Shown piece after piece: positions 16,768-28,900 of a DNA stretch of 64,000 nt. The DNA is taken from contig JAIRYW010000033.1 in NCBI GenBank assembly GCA_031267645.1, positions 1 to 64,000 of the forward strand. Reading direction: 5' to 3'. The position numbers and the translations under genes were made by a program. The stretch comes from Propionibacteriaceae bacterium (GTDB lineage: Bacteria; Actinomycetota; Actinomycetes; Propionibacteriales; Propionibacteriaceae). The notes under the pieces were generated by a model. That model was not told the DNA's origin, did no database searches, and saw nothing but the letters and a program-made list of their open reading frames with translations. The number at the start of each line of letters is the position of its first letter. The stretch's first letter is position 1.

Positions 16768-17814
16768 TCATTCGGCCGAGGGACGGTGCAATTGGGCCAG
16801 GACGGCCAACAGGCGATCTTGCTCGGGGGCGGGGCGGACCGCGAAACGGTGCCAGCGGGCGTCCAGGCCGACGAAATTGGAACAGTCGCGCACCAACAGG
16901 CCTTGGTGGGCCAACCGTTCGGTCAAGGGGAAGCGGGCCCGGGCTAAGACGTAGTTGGCTTGGCTGGCGGTGACGGTCAGGCCGAGGGCGCTCAAACCGG
17001 CGCTGAGGGATTGGCGTTGGCGGGCCACCAGGCGGCGGGTGTCCTCGATCCAAGCCGGCCCCAGGCCGAGGGCGGCCAAACCAGCCGCCTCGGCCACGGC
17101 CGAGACGGTCCAGGGCGGAGTCCAGGCCCGCAGTCGTTCGAGCAAACTACGCTGGGCGGTCACCAGGTAGCCCAGGCGTAGACCGGCCATGGCGTAGAGC
17201 TTGGTGAAAGCGCGCAGGACCACCAAGTTGGGGCAGTCGTCCAGCCGGTCGAGCAGGGAGTCCCCCTGACTGAAGGGCAAAAAACACTCGTCGACCAGGA
17301 GCAGGGCGTCGACCGCTTGGCAACGCCGGGCCAGCTCGACCAAGAGGGCCGGGTCGGCCAACCGTCCGGTCGGATTGTTGGGCTGGCAGACCACCACCAG
17401 TCGGCAACCGGGCTGGATTTTTTCCAACAGGTCGGCCCGGACGGTGAAGTCGTCCGGCTCCAAGCGGTGGTGGGCCACGGCCCCGCCGACCAGGCGGACG
17501 GCCCGTTCGTACTCGGAGAAGGTCGGGGCCAGCACCAGGGCCTGGGCCGGGCGGACGACCTGGGCCAGACGATGGATCAGATCAGCCGCCCCATTGCCGC
17601 AGACGACGCGCTCGGGGCTGACGCGATGGTGGTCGGCCAGGGCGGATCGAAGAGCGCGAGTCTGAGGGTCGGGATAGGCGGAGAAACGGTCGACCTGGTC
17701 CAGCAAGGCGGCTCGGACCGCCGCCGGCAGCCCCAGCGGGTTGAGGTTGACCGAGAAGTCGAGCTCGATCGGGCCGGCCGACCAGTGGTCGCCGCCGTGC
17801 TCAGAGCCAGACAC
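16768..17814 (-). CDS. cobC: threonine-phosphate decarboxylase-like aminotransferase (cobalamin side-chain synthesis)
   Basis: This 348-residue fold-type I PLP enzyme has CQPNNPTG (143-150), Asp175 that binds the pyridine nitrogen, and the PLP lysine Lys205 in LRAFTKLYAMAGLRLGY. It resembles histidinol-phosphate aminotransferase and L-threonine-O-3-phosphate decarboxylase (CobD in Salmonella, CobC in Pseudomonas naming), which supplies (R)-1-aminopropan-2-ol phosphate for the B12 side chain. The call rests on the 14-bp overlap with cbiB, whose product uses that compound; from sequence alone a histidinol-phosphate aminotransferase cannot be excluded. Confidence 0.8.
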   Translation of the reverse strand: MSGSEHGGDHWSAGPIELDFSVNLNPLGLPAAVRAALLDQVDRFSAYPDPQTRALRSALADHHRVSPERVVCGNGAADLIHRLAQVVRPAQALVLAPTFSEYERAVRLVGGAVAHHRLEPDDFTVRADLLEKIQPGCRLVVVCQPNNPTGRLADPALLVELARRCQAVDALLLVDECFLPFSQGDSLLDRLDDCPNLVVLRAFTKLYAMAGLRLGYLVTAQRSLLERLRAWTPPWTVSAVAEAAGLAALGLGPAWIEDTRRLVARQRQSLSAGLSALGLTVTASQANYVLARARFPLTERLAHQGLLVRDCSNFVGLDARWHRFAVRPAPEQDRLLAVLAQLHRPSAE

Positions 17815-18811
17815 GGAGCGCCCCCAGCAGCAGGGCCCGCCAGGCCAGGCCGGCCAGTCCGGCCAGTCCGGCCGTGGTCAGGCTGAGTCGGCTGGCGGCG
17901 CCGATGTCGCTGGCTTGGATGGGCCGGTCGTCCTGACCCAAGACCGGTTTGGGGTCCAGCCGTCCGCCGTACCAAGCCGGGCCGCCCAAGGCGACGCCCA
18001 GGGCCCCGGCGCAGACCGCTTCGGTCTGACCGGCGTTGGGGGAGTCCGGCCGGTTGGCGTCACGCCGCCAGACGCGGACCGCTTGGGGCCGGTCCAGTCC
18101 GATCAAGCCGGCCGCCAAGATCATCAAGCGGGCGGCCAGTCGGGCCGGCAGCCAACCGGCGGCGTCGTCCAGCCGGGCGGCCGCCCGGCCGAAGTCGATG
18201 TAGCGCTGGTCGCGGTAGCCGACCATGGAATCCATGGTGTTGACGGCCTTGTGCGTCCAAGCCAGAGCCGCTCCGCCCAGGGCCAGGTAGAACAACGGCG
18301 CCACGGCCGCGTCGGTGGCGCTCTCGGCCACCGACTCGACGCCAGCCCGGGCCACGCCGGCCGGGTCCAGCCGGTCGGTGTCGCGCCCCACCATCAGGCC
18401 GACCGCCCGCCGGGCTCGAGCCAGATCGTCGTCCGCCAAAGCGGTTTGGACGGCCAAAGCGTGATCCCGCAAACTCTTGCCAGACAACACCTGCCAGACC
18501 AACAGGGCCTCGACGGCGCCGCCCAACCAGGGCGAGGTCAGATAACAGAGCGTCAACCCGGCCGCCGAGCCCAACCCGGCCACGGCGCAGACCGACCAGA
18601 CCAGACGGCGGCCCCGCCGCCGAGCTTGGGCCGGGCTCAGGCCGGGGCGCCGCCAGCGCCGGTCCAAGGCGCCGATCAGCCGGCCCAGGCCCACCACCAG
18701 GTGCGGTCCCCGTCTGGGATCACCCCACCACAGGTCGAGGCCGGCCCCCAGCGCCAGAGCCACGGTCGAGGCCAACAGACAATTGAACAATTGAGCCCCG
18801 CTCACAGCCAC
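17801..18811 (-). CDS. cbiB: adenosylcobinamide-phosphate synthase, membrane protein
   Basis: The 336-residue integral membrane protein matches CbiB (CobD in the Pseudomonas naming): GLDLWWGDPRRGPHLVVGLG at the N-terminus, then AVQTALADDDLARARRAVGLMVGRD, VESVAESATDAAVAPLFY and AVNTMDSMVGYRDQRYIDFG. It joins the aminopropanol (phosphate) arm to adenosylcobyric acid. It starts at a GTG; the 143 bp between it and the upstream DinB-like gene hold no gene. Together with CobC and CobQ the window covers the steps from cobyrinic acid diamide to cobinamide phosphate, while CobU/S-type genes for lower-ligand attachment are not here. Confidence 0.9.
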   Translation of the reverse strand: MAVSGAQLFNCLLASTVALALGAGLDLWWGDPRRGPHLVVGLGRLIGALDRRWRRPGLSPAQARRRGRRLVWSVCAVAGLGSAAGLTLCYLTSPWLGGAVEALLVWQVLSGKSLRDHALAVQTALADDDLARARRAVGLMVGRDTDRLDPAGVARAGVESVAESATDAAVAPLFYLALGGAALAWTHKAVNTMDSMVGYRDQRYIDFGRAAARLDDAAGWLPARLAARLMILAAGLIGLDRPQAVRVWRRDANRPDSPNAGQTEAVCAGALGVALGGPAWYGGRLDPKPVLGQDDRPIQASDIGAASRLSLTTAGLAGLAGLAWRALLLGALRVWL

Positions 18812-18954
18812 CCCTGGTCGGGGCGTCGGGTCGGGCGGCTGGGACTAGGAGGGCGGGGCGGCGTCGGGCTGGCCGGCCCGCCCGAGAGGGGCGGGGGAGT
18901 CCCCAGGCCCAACAGGTTCGGCACGATGGTCGCGATCTCGGCGTTTTGATTCTG

Positions 18955-19668
18955 CTAAGAGGTCATGGGCGGCAGTCCGAGGTCACGTCCCCGGCCCCAG
19001 ACGGCCAGGTACAACTCGCGCGGCGAACCCTCGATCACGATGGGCTCGGCCTCCGGATCGGTCCCCGGCACGGTCAAGACCGTCCGGGGGCTGTCCGCGC
19101 CGGCCGCCACCACCAGCTGGACCGTCCGGGGGCTGGTGGTCGAACTGCCCCGCGCGATCTGGCGCGGCCAGTTGCCAAAGAGGGCTTCGTCCAGGCCGTC
19201 CAGGGCCAACCAGTCCGGCGCCTGCCAGTCAGCCTCGGCCCCCGCTCCGGCCACGGCCTGAGCCAGATCGAAACGATGGATAGCCAGTTCGTGGGCCAGC
19301 CGGCGGGGCCAGAAGGCGGTGGTCCGGGGCGGCCAGAGGGTCCAGGCCGGGGCGTCGAAGGGGCGTCGCCGCAGAGCCTCCAACAGCCGCTCCGCGCTGT
19401 TCCGGATCCATTCGGCCCGGTCGTCCGGGGTCGGTCGGGTGGGCCAGGCCGGACGTTCCTCGGCCGTCAGAGAGGCCTCGATCCAAGGGCCGATGCCAGC
19501 TAGGTGTGAGACCAAGTCGTCGATGGTCCAGCCCGGACAGGTCGGCGTCGGGGCGGAGAAGTCGTCCACCGCAGTCAAAGCGCTCGCCAACCGGTCCCAT
19601 TGGCCGGCGCAGACCTCGATCCAAGCTTGCTGGCCGGCGGCGTCGGTCGGTGTTCCGGTGGGATTCAT
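18955..19668 (-). CDS. maleylpyruvate isomerase N-terminal (DinB-like) family protein
   Basis: This 237-residue protein has the TPTCPGWTIDDLVSHLAG motif (residues about 41-58) typical of the actinobacterial mycothiol-dependent maleylpyruvate isomerase N-terminal family, with the metal-binding His, and a later LAHELAIHRFDLA segment with two more His. Members are four-helix DinB-like metal proteins; many use mycothiol, but the substrate of this one is unknown. A clear AGGAGG precedes the ATG. It is divergent from the giant surface-protein gene. Confidence 0.75.
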   Translation of the reverse strand: MNPTGTPTDAAGQQAWIEVCAGQWDRLASALTAVDDFSAPTPTCPGWTIDDLVSHLAGIGPWIEASLTAEERPAWPTRPTPDDRAEWIRNSAERLLEALRRRPFDAPAWTLWPPRTTAFWPRRLAHELAIHRFDLAQAVAGAGAEADWQAPDWLALDGLDEALFGNWPRQIARGSSTTSPRTVQLVVAAGADSPRTVLTVPGTDPEAEPIVIEGSPRELYLAVWGRGRDLGLPPMTS

Positions 19669-19782
19669 GTCAAGCCTCCTGAAGGGCAGCGAAACGGGCG
19701 GCGGGCCGGATCGACGCGGAGCGTCTCAGGCGCCGGGTCAAGTCTGGCACTGGCCCGTGGCCAGCGGAACCCGTAGGTCGCT

Positions 19783-19811
19783 TGACGGCCATTGGAAGTG
19801 CCTGTTGTAGG
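19783..19811 (+). promoter_or_regulatory. sigma-70-type promoter of the giant surface-protein gene
   Basis: TTGACG (19783-19788) and TAGGAT (19806-19811) are spaced by 17 bp. The start near 19818 would give a leader of about 92 nt. Within that leader TCTCCCT (19833-19839) can pair with AGGGAGA (19875-19881). A second purine-rich run, AGGGGG at 19899-19904, lies 5 nt before the ATG and is the likely ribosome binding site. Confidence 0.6.
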
Positions 19812-19909
19812 ATCGGCAGTGACCTGAAAAGACTTCTCCCTTGGTCTCCGTCGGGGTCAAACCGCGTCTGCCGCAGGGAGAGGTCTAGTGCCACCTGAAG
19901 GGGGTCGAA

Positions 19910-22900
19910 ATGAGTCTTCGACGGCGAACGGCGACGAGGGCCAGTCGGACCGGGCGGTCGCTGGCCTTGGGCGCGGCGGTCCTTAGCTTGGCCTTGTCCG
20001 GGGTCGGGCTCGGCCCTCAGGCGGTCTTGCCCTCAGCCGAGGCGGCTCAGGTCAACCCGCGGCCGCCGACTGGCTCTTTGTCCGTCACCTTCGTCGGCGT
20101 GGTCTGCGACGACTACTCGGACGTCCAGGCCAACCGGGCTCGCAACAACATCCAAGAATCGCTGCGCGACCTCGGCCCCGACTCGACCTATCCGTCCGGT
20201 GCGGCGGTCACGCCGGGGCCGGAGAACGCCGGCATGAACTCCGAGCACTGCAGCCCCTTGCCTGGGCTTCAGTTCACGATCGGTTCGGGCATGGTGTCGA
20301 AGACCACCGCCAGTTATTACTTGAGCTACGTCTCCGGGGCCACCGCCACCGTCACCACCGTCGCCTCCGTGCCCGAACTGGACAACCAGGGCCGGACGGT
20401 CGGCAATAGCACCATTCCCGGGGCCGTGACCGTGACCTTGGACCGCGAGACTTCGATCGCCCAGCGCGGCAGTCTGTGGGCCCAGGGCGGCACGCCCAGC
20501 GACCCCCGCCCGGTCGACACCACCGGGGCCTACGACGAACTCTCCTTCGCCGCCCTGCGTTGCGCCTACGACGCCGTCAACGGCGACAATGTCGAGAAGG
20601 TGGCCTTCAACAGCGGCTCGCGCCACGTCTACTGCTACTACTACGCCATCGGGCACCAGGTCGAGGCCGGCACCATCGTGGTGCAGAAGGTCTTGGCCCC
20701 GGACACCATCGGCCAAGGCGTCTTCCGCTTCGACGGCGACGTCTCCTACGCCGACGGCAATGGCGACGGCGTCAACGACTTCAGCCTGACCGCCACCAAA
20801 CCCGGTCAGATCGTCTCCCAGAGCTTCGTGCGGGCGGTCGGCACGCCCTGGCACTTCCAAGAGACCCTGCCCAGCACGGCGGACTGGGTCACCCCCCAAT
20901 CGCCGGTCTGCGTCACCACCGGCGGCGGCCAGGCCGAAGTCGTCAACGACGGCGCCGACACTCACCGCACCGACGGCCTCCACCCCACCGAAGTGACTCT
21001 GACCGAGGCCGGCCAGACCGTCACCTGCACGTACACCAACGCCCGGCAGGCCCCTGGCCCGACGCCTCAGAACTATCCTTTCCGGCGGCTCTGGAAAGAG
21101 GTCATCGGTTCGTCCGGCGAATTCGACTTCCTGGTCGCCTTCCCCGGCGACCTGTCCCCTCTAGAAGTCGACGACGTGGCCGCGGCCGACGACGGCACGT
21201 CTAGTTTGGTCCGTGAGGAATCGGGTTCGGTCGCCAGCAAGGCTGGTCTCATCACAGTGACGGAACAAGTGCCCGCCACTGACACCGACGCCTGGGCCCT
21301 GGCCCAAGGCAGTTGCGCTGTGACCGATGGGCCCGACCCCGATCTCAGCACGGCGGTGTCCGTGCCCATGACCATCGGCCGTGATCAGGTCGGCAATTTC
21401 ACAGCTCAGTTGTCCCGGCCTTTGACGGCGACCGAGAACGCCGACTGCCTGATCACCAACACCTACACCCCGACCGGCCGCATCACCATCAAGAAACAAG
21501 TCGTGTCCGACGGCATGGTGGTGGCGGACGCCTTCCAACCGGCCCAGGACGGCTCCTTGCGAGCCGACTTCGAGTACGTCGTCCTACAGCAGTTGGTCTT
21601 GTCAGATGACACCAATGCCGTCTTGGCCGCCTACGGTCTGAACGCCCAAATCACGCCGGACGATATCGGCGACGCCGTGGCGGCCCAGCACGAAGGCACG
21701 GTCTTGCCTTGGCCGGACGGCTTCCCGGTCTCCAACCCGGCCGGGACGCGCTATCGCTATGTCGTCGAGGAGTCGACTCCGGTGCCGACCGACCGCGGCG
21801 ACTGGCAGGTCGACGCGGTCGAATGCGTCGACTCGGACGGCGAACTGGTGGCGTCCAGTCAGAACAGCGGCCAGGTCGAGTTCGAGTTGACCACCGCAGC
21901 GCCCGACGTCAGCTGCACCTTCGTCAACAGTTGGCGCCCCTTGGCGCTGGTGACGATCGTCAAACAGGCCACCGCCGACACCGATCTGAGGAACGGCCCC
22001 GCTCGGCTCGACTATTTCTGCAACTTCCGGGAAGACAACGAGGGCGAGGTCCTGTTCGGCAACTCGGTCTCGGTGGCGGCCGGTCTGGAACGGTCCGACA
22101 CCGAATTCGGCAGCACCTTGCCTCTGAGCTGTTGGGTGGAAGAGTCAGCGGACCAGGCCGGGGCCAGCCCGGGGGTCGGTTGGACGGTCGACCTCAGCCT
22201 CACCAACCACGGCCTACCCGTCCCGGCCCCCGCTCTGGGTCAGCCCGTCGACATCGATCTGGGTGACGAGATCGTCATCACGGCCACCAATGTCTACACC
22301 CCGCCGCCGCCGATCAGCCTTAGTTTGGTCAAGAACAGCACGGCTGACCGCTCCATCCGGCCCGACCCGGCCCAGCTCGCCCTGACCTGCCAAGCCGGCG
22401 ACGCCACCGTCCTGTCCGGAACCCTCTCCCTGCCGGCCGGCGAGTCGAGCCAGACCCAGACCTTCAGCTACGACGACCCGCCCTACGACCAGGACTTGGT
22501 CTGCCAGGTCAGCGAGTCGACGGCCGGCCAAGCCCCGGCCTGGCAGCCTTCGGCTCAGCTCAGTCTGACCAAGAACGGACAGCCTTGGCCTGATCCGGTC
22601 GTCCTGGACCAGCCCTTCACGGTCGAACGGGGCGACCTGGTCGAGATCACCGTTGACAACGACTTCGACCCGATGCCGAACCGGGCGGTGACGAAGCGGA
22701 CGGCCGGGCCGGCCGCCAGCTTCGATTTCGAGATCGCGTTCCCGGGCCAGCCCGCGGTCACGGCCCCGGCGCTGGCGACGCCGGCCGACGGCAGCGTGGT
22801 CGTGACCGAGTTGAGCGGTCAGCCAGTGACCGCGGCCGGTCCGGTCCGGCTGGTCGAGACCGTGCCCGATCCCAGCCAAGCCGGCGGCGTCTGGCGACTG

Positions 22901-25900
22901 GACTCGGCGGTCTGCCAGGTCACCTCCCTGAGCGGCGGGGCCACGCGCCAATTCGGGCTCGTCGTCAGCCCGGACCCCGAGCAGCCGAACCGTTGGCTGG
23001 CCGACTCGCAGAGCCAGTCGCTCGATCCGACGGACAGCGTCAGCTGCGAATTGGCCAACGTCTTCACGCCGGCCGGGCGGATCGACCTGACCAAGACGGT
23101 GGACGAGACCGGTCTGGTCCCGGCCGACGCCTTCTTCCCCAGCGACAGCGCCCAGTTCACCTACCAGGTGGTCCAGTGGGCCCAGGACCTGACCGCGGCG
23201 GGCTCCCCGTTGGCCCCGACCGGCCAGAAATGGACCGCCTCGGCCCAGACCAGCTCGGCCGCCCACGTCGATGTCTCGGCCCTGCCGGTGGGCGCTTGGC
23301 CAGCTGGGCTGCCGGTCAGCACGGACCAGACCAGATACCAATACGTCATCACCGAGCAGGTCCCGACCGTTCAGGCGGCCGGCGCCGGTGAGTGGCGGGT
23401 CGAAGACATCAGCTGCGGCGCCCAGACGGTCGCGACCGACCTGGCCGCCGGCGCGGTGACGGTCGAGCCGACGGCGGCCCAGCCCCAGGTGGGTTGTCAG
23501 TTCACCAACCAGTGGGTGCCGGGGGCGAAGCTGACCATCGTCAAGAACGCCACCGACGACACTTCGCTGCGGACCGGCTCCGCCATCATCGACTACACCT
23601 GTTCGTACACCGAGGCCGGGCAGCCGACGGTTGAATTCTCGCAGTCCATCGAGGTGGACCCTGCGGCGGCGACCGGCTCGAACTCGTTCCAGGTCGGCTC
23701 CGACATCGAATGCACGGTGACCGAACGGGCTACCGGGGCGCCGCCCTACGTCACCCCCCAAGTCAGTCTGTCGGCCACCAACCAGGGCCAGCCGGTGACT
23801 TGGACGCCCCAGTTGGGTCAGCCCTTCACTGTGGGCATGGGCGACGACGTGGTCTTCACAGTCGACAATGTCTACAACGCGCCGACCCTCCAGGTCGCCC
23901 TGACCAAGCAGACTGTGTCCGACGTCCTGCTGCGGTCCGCTCCGGCTGAACTAAACTTAAATTGTGTCAGTTCTCTAGGCTACCCCAGCGTGGGCGGCGA
24001 CTTGCCGGTGGCGGTCGGCCAGGCCAGTGGCACGGCCCAGTTCCAGGCCCACTATCCCTTGACCTGTGTCGTGACCGAGCCCCAGAGCGGGGTCGCGCCC
24101 GGCTACGAGGTCGTCAGCCGGGCCAGCCTGAGCGGCGACGTGGGCTCGACCAGGGTGAACCAGACGCTGACCCTGGGCGAGCCCTTCGATCTGGCCCCGG
24201 GCGACAACGTCCTCGTGACGGTCGAGAACATCGTCCGGCCCCAGCCCTCGACGGCCACGCCCTGGCGGTTCTGGAAGCAGGCCCGAGGGGCCGACGGCGT
24301 CTTCGACGTCACGGCTGAGATCGGCCGGGGCACGACTTGGCTGCCCGTCTCCGACCCTGCCTTGGCGGTGGCCGACGGCAGCCAAGCCGCCATCGGTGTG
24401 ATCGATCCGGAGGATTGGCCGGAGACATGGGAGGGAGACTTCGGTGTCCGTCTGACCGAGATCTTGCCTAGTTCCGCGGTCGGCGAATGGTCGTTCGACC
24501 ATGCTTACTGCCAGGTCCAGTCGGAAGATGGAGAAACAAATCAGATCCCGTTGGACAAGGTGTCCGGACCGGGTCAGACCCAGGTGTTCGAAGCCGACAA
24601 AGTCTTCGTTTGGGAGGACCAGATCGACTGCTACATCGAGAACGATTTCGTGCCAGCCGGCCGGATCCAGCTCGCCAAACAGACGGTGCTGAACGACTCG
24701 ACCTTGGCCGACGACGCCTACCCGGGCGGGGAGGCCGATTTCAGCTTCTCCGTCGCCCAATGGTCCGGCCCGACGGCCGACCAGATCGCCCCGACCGGCC
24801 GCAGCTGGACCCTGCGCGCTCAGACCACCCCGGATCAGAAGTACGATCCCAAGGCCGTCCCCGGTCCGGCCGACCCGAGCTGGCCGGCCGGCTTGCCCAT
24901 CACCTCCCAGGACGCGGTTTACCGCTACCTCATCAGCGAAACCGCGCCGGCGCCGACGGCGGCCGGGGTGTGGCAGCTGTCAGGTGTGGTCTGCGGCGAC
25001 GCCCCAGTGACTGAACAGCCCGACGGTTCTTTCATGGTCGAGTTGACGCAGGCGACTCCGGCAGCTTCTTGCACCTTCACCAACACCTGGCTCCAAGCCG
25101 CCACCTTGACCGTCACCAAGACGGCCACGACTGACACCTCATTGCGGCCGAACCCGGCCCAGCTGGCTTTGAGCTGCCTGCCCGACGACGGCCATCCGGC
25201 CTTCGCCACCGGCGTGCCGGTGGCGGCGGGGGCGGCTCAGGGCTCCTTCGCCTTCCAGAGCGGCTATGCCAAACTGCAGTGCACTGTGTCCGAGGCCCCG
25301 TCCCTGGGTGGCTTCACCGGCGCCGGGGCCGGCGTCGACGTCTCGGCCAGCGCCCGAATCTCCGTCAACGGCCTCGAGTCAGCGCTGCCGGCCGGCGGGA
25401 CCGATCCCTTCTGGGCCTCTTTCGAAGTCCTAGAGGGCGACCAGGTGGCCGTCACCGTCGACAATGTCTACACCGCTCAGCCGGCCCAGCTGCGGCTGGT
25501 CAAGGACGTGCCGGTGACCTCCTACCAGCCAGTCGTCGCGCCCGTCCTGGGGGTGAACTGCGTCAACCAGCTGGGCCAGACCGTCTTGAACGACAGTTTG
25601 ACCTGGGGGCCCCCGGCGGGTCAGACCGCGACGGTGGTCGACTTCGCGCCCGGTCCCGGACCGGTCCAATGCGTCGTCACTGAGTCGGTCTCAGGGGCCG
25701 GCCCGGGTTGGGCCTTGGCCGACTACCAGGTGACCGGCCGGCTGCTGCCGAGCGGTGATGTCTTGGTCGGGCTCGACCTCGGTGAGCCCTTCCAGATCGA
25801 GCGGGGCCAAGAGGTCGAGTTCAGCGTCAGCAACGACTACGCCCCCGCTCCGACCCGACGGGTGCTCAAGCAGACGGTGGGGGCAACCGGCGCCTTCCGC

Positions 25901-28900
25901 GTCTTCGGCAGCTTCCCCGGCGACTCAGGGCCTTGGCAGCTGGACCAGACGACCGCTGCGATCGATCCCGGCGCCCCGGTCGAGGTGGTCGCCAGTGAGC
26001 CGGACGCCATCGTCTCCCAGACCGGCCCGGTCGCCTTGAGCGAGATCGTGCCCCAGTCGGACACCGGAGTTTGGAGTTTGACCTCGGCCAGCTGCGCGGT
26101 GCGCCCCTTGGACGGCGGTCCGGGCCGGGTCCTGGCGCTGGACGTCACGCTGGATCCGACCGATCCGAACCGTTGGAACGCCGATAGCCAAGGCGACTTG
26201 GCTCCGACCGAGCAGGCCGATTGCACCTTGGTCAACACCTTCACGCCGGCTGGCCGGATCAACCTGACCAAGTCGGTCGACTCCGACGGACCGGACCCGG
26301 CGGCGGGGCTGCCGGCCCGGTTCGACTACACCATCGTCCAGCTGGCCGGACCGGCCGGGGGGGCCGATCCGCAACCGACCGGCCGGACTTACTCCGGCCA
26401 GGTCGCCTTGCCGGACGCCAGCCTCGGCCTGAGCGGCGTGCCGGTCCAACCGGGCTCCAGCGGGCTGGCCTGGCCGGCCGGCTTCGCGGTCTCCGACCAG
26501 AGCACGACCTATCTGTACCAAATCAGCGAGAGTCTGCCGGCCCCCAGCGCGGCCGGGGCCTGGCGAGTCGAGGACGTGACCTGCCAGCCGGCCAGCGTTC
26601 TGCGTTCGTGGACCGGGTCCAGCGCCACTATCGAGCTGAGCGCGGCCCAGCCGGTGGCGAACTGTCAATTCGTCAACGCTTGGACGCCGGTGGCCCAGGT
26701 CAGCCTGGTCAAGACCGGCTCCGCCGACCCGTCCTTGCGCCCTGGCCCGGCCTTGATCGACCTGGTCTGCCGGGGGGCCGCCCCCGGCTCGGTGGCCAAT
26801 GTCCGCCACCAGCTGACCCTGCCGGTGGGCAGTGGCAGCGCCTCGCTCAGCTTCAGCAGCGGGACCGACCTGATCTGCCAGGTCCAGGAGTCGCAATCCG
26901 ACACCGGGGCCGATCCTGCTAGCGGCGTGACTTGGGACTGGCGCCTGAGTCTGACCAACCACGGGCTGCCCGGCTCGGCGCTGGCGCTGTACCAGGACTT
27001 CCCGGTCAGCCAGGGCGACGACCTCCAGATCGCCTTGGACGACCACTACACGCCGCCGCCGCCGGCCCAGGTGACGGTGGTCAAGACCACCAGCGGCGAT
27101 CAGTCGATCCGCCCGAACGCGGCTATCCTGAACGTGAATTGCCAGGATCAGTCCGGCCAGACCTTGGTCGACGGGACGGTCGAAGTCGCTCCCGGCTCGA
27201 CCCAGGCCGAGCACCTGTTCCAGTCCAGCCAGCCGATGTCGTGTCGGGTGACCGAGGCCAGCGGCGGCCAGGGCGAGTCTCACGCCGTCAGCGCCAGCGC
27301 CCAGCTGCGCGACGCCGCCGGAACCGTCAGCCCGGTCGAGCTGGGGCAAGCCTTCGCCGTGGCCCGGGGCGACCGTTTGACCTTCAGCGTGGACAACCAA
27401 TTCCAGGATCTGCCCCGCCGACAGCTCTCCAAGCAGGTCTTGGGCGGCTCCGGCGAATTCGACTTCGCGATCCTCTGGCCCGGTCAGAGCCAGCCTCAGA
27501 CCGTTTCCGATCTGGGCTTGACTGACGGGGCGACCGTGCCGGTGGCGACGGTCTGGGGGACGGCCGCCGGAGCCCTCCAGGTGACTGAGACCGGGCCCGA
27601 CCCGGCCGTCGCCGGCGGCCAGTGGTCCCTCCAATCGGCCACCTGCCAGGTGACCGAAGCCGGTGGAGCCGTCAGCACGGTCGATTTGACGGTGGCGCCG
27701 GGCTCGAACCAATGGACGGCCCAGACCGGCTCAGACCTGCCCGCCGGGGCCGGGTTCGACTGCCAATTGGTCAATCAGTTCATTCCGGCCGGTCAGATCC
27801 AGCTGCGCAAGACCGTCAGCCCAGACGGCTTGGTGGCCGCCGACGCCCTGCCGGCCCAATTCTCGTACAACGTCACCCAGTACGCCGTCGACTCCTTGGG
27901 GCAGGCCAGTCCGACCGGACTGGTGGCCAGTGGCTCGGTCCAGATGACGGCCGCTCAGCTGAGCGACCAAGCGGTCCAGCCGGACAGCGGCTGGCCGGCC
28001 GGCTTCGAAGTCACCACCGCCGCCGCTCGCTACCAGTACGTCATCAGCGAGGTCCTGCCGGCGCCCAGCCTGTACGGGGCCTGGCGGGTGGCCGGCGTCA
28101 GCTGCGTCGGCGCCCAGCCGGTCACGCCCTGGGTCTCGGGCCCCTCGGTCACGGTCGAGCTGACCGGAGCCGAGTCGGCCGCCGACTGCGCCTTCACCAA
28201 CCAGTGGGTCGAAGCTCCGGCGGCCAGCTTCAACCTGGTCAAGATCGGCAGTGGCGACACTGGTTTGCGCTCCGGGCCGGCCGTCTTGGACTACCAGTGC
28301 ACCGAGACCGTGGCCGGTCAGCCCCTCACCTTCAGCCAGAGCCTGGTCTTGCCGACCGGCCAAGCCAGCGTCCAAACCGGCTTCCAGAGCTTCGCCGCGT
28401 TGACCTGCCAGGTCACCGAACCGGTCACCGGAGCCGGTGACCAGGTCGGGGCCTCGGCCAGCCTGCGGCTGATCCGGAACGGCCAAGAGGTGGTCGACCC
28501 GGCTCCCGCGTTCGGAGTCGACTTCGCGGTCGACCTGGGCGACCAGGTCACCTTCGAGGTCACCAACTCCTACGTCCCGCCGGCCCAGGTCACCGTCAGC
28601 AAGACCACCACGGGCGATCGGACGGTCCGGCCCGATCCGGCCCGCTTGGCCGTGCGCTGCCTCGACCAGGACGATCTGGTGGTGGTGGACGCGGTCGTGA
28701 CGGTCGATCCCGGCCAGACCGCCGCCGACCAGCTCTTCCGCTCCGACCAGACCTTGTCCTGCCAGGTGACCGAGCCGTCGTCGGGGGCGGCGGCCGCCTA
28801 CCGGGCCGACGTCAGCGCCGAACTGCGCGACTCCGCCGGCCAGGTCGTCCCAGCCCAGCTGGGCCAGACCTTCACCGTGGCCCCCGGCCAGGCCGTCGTC

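Noticed and set aside
20476..21204. Possible second gene within the giant frame
   Set aside because: The frame is rich in Arg/Pro/Gly and reads as a shifted copy of the surface protein; no family feature.
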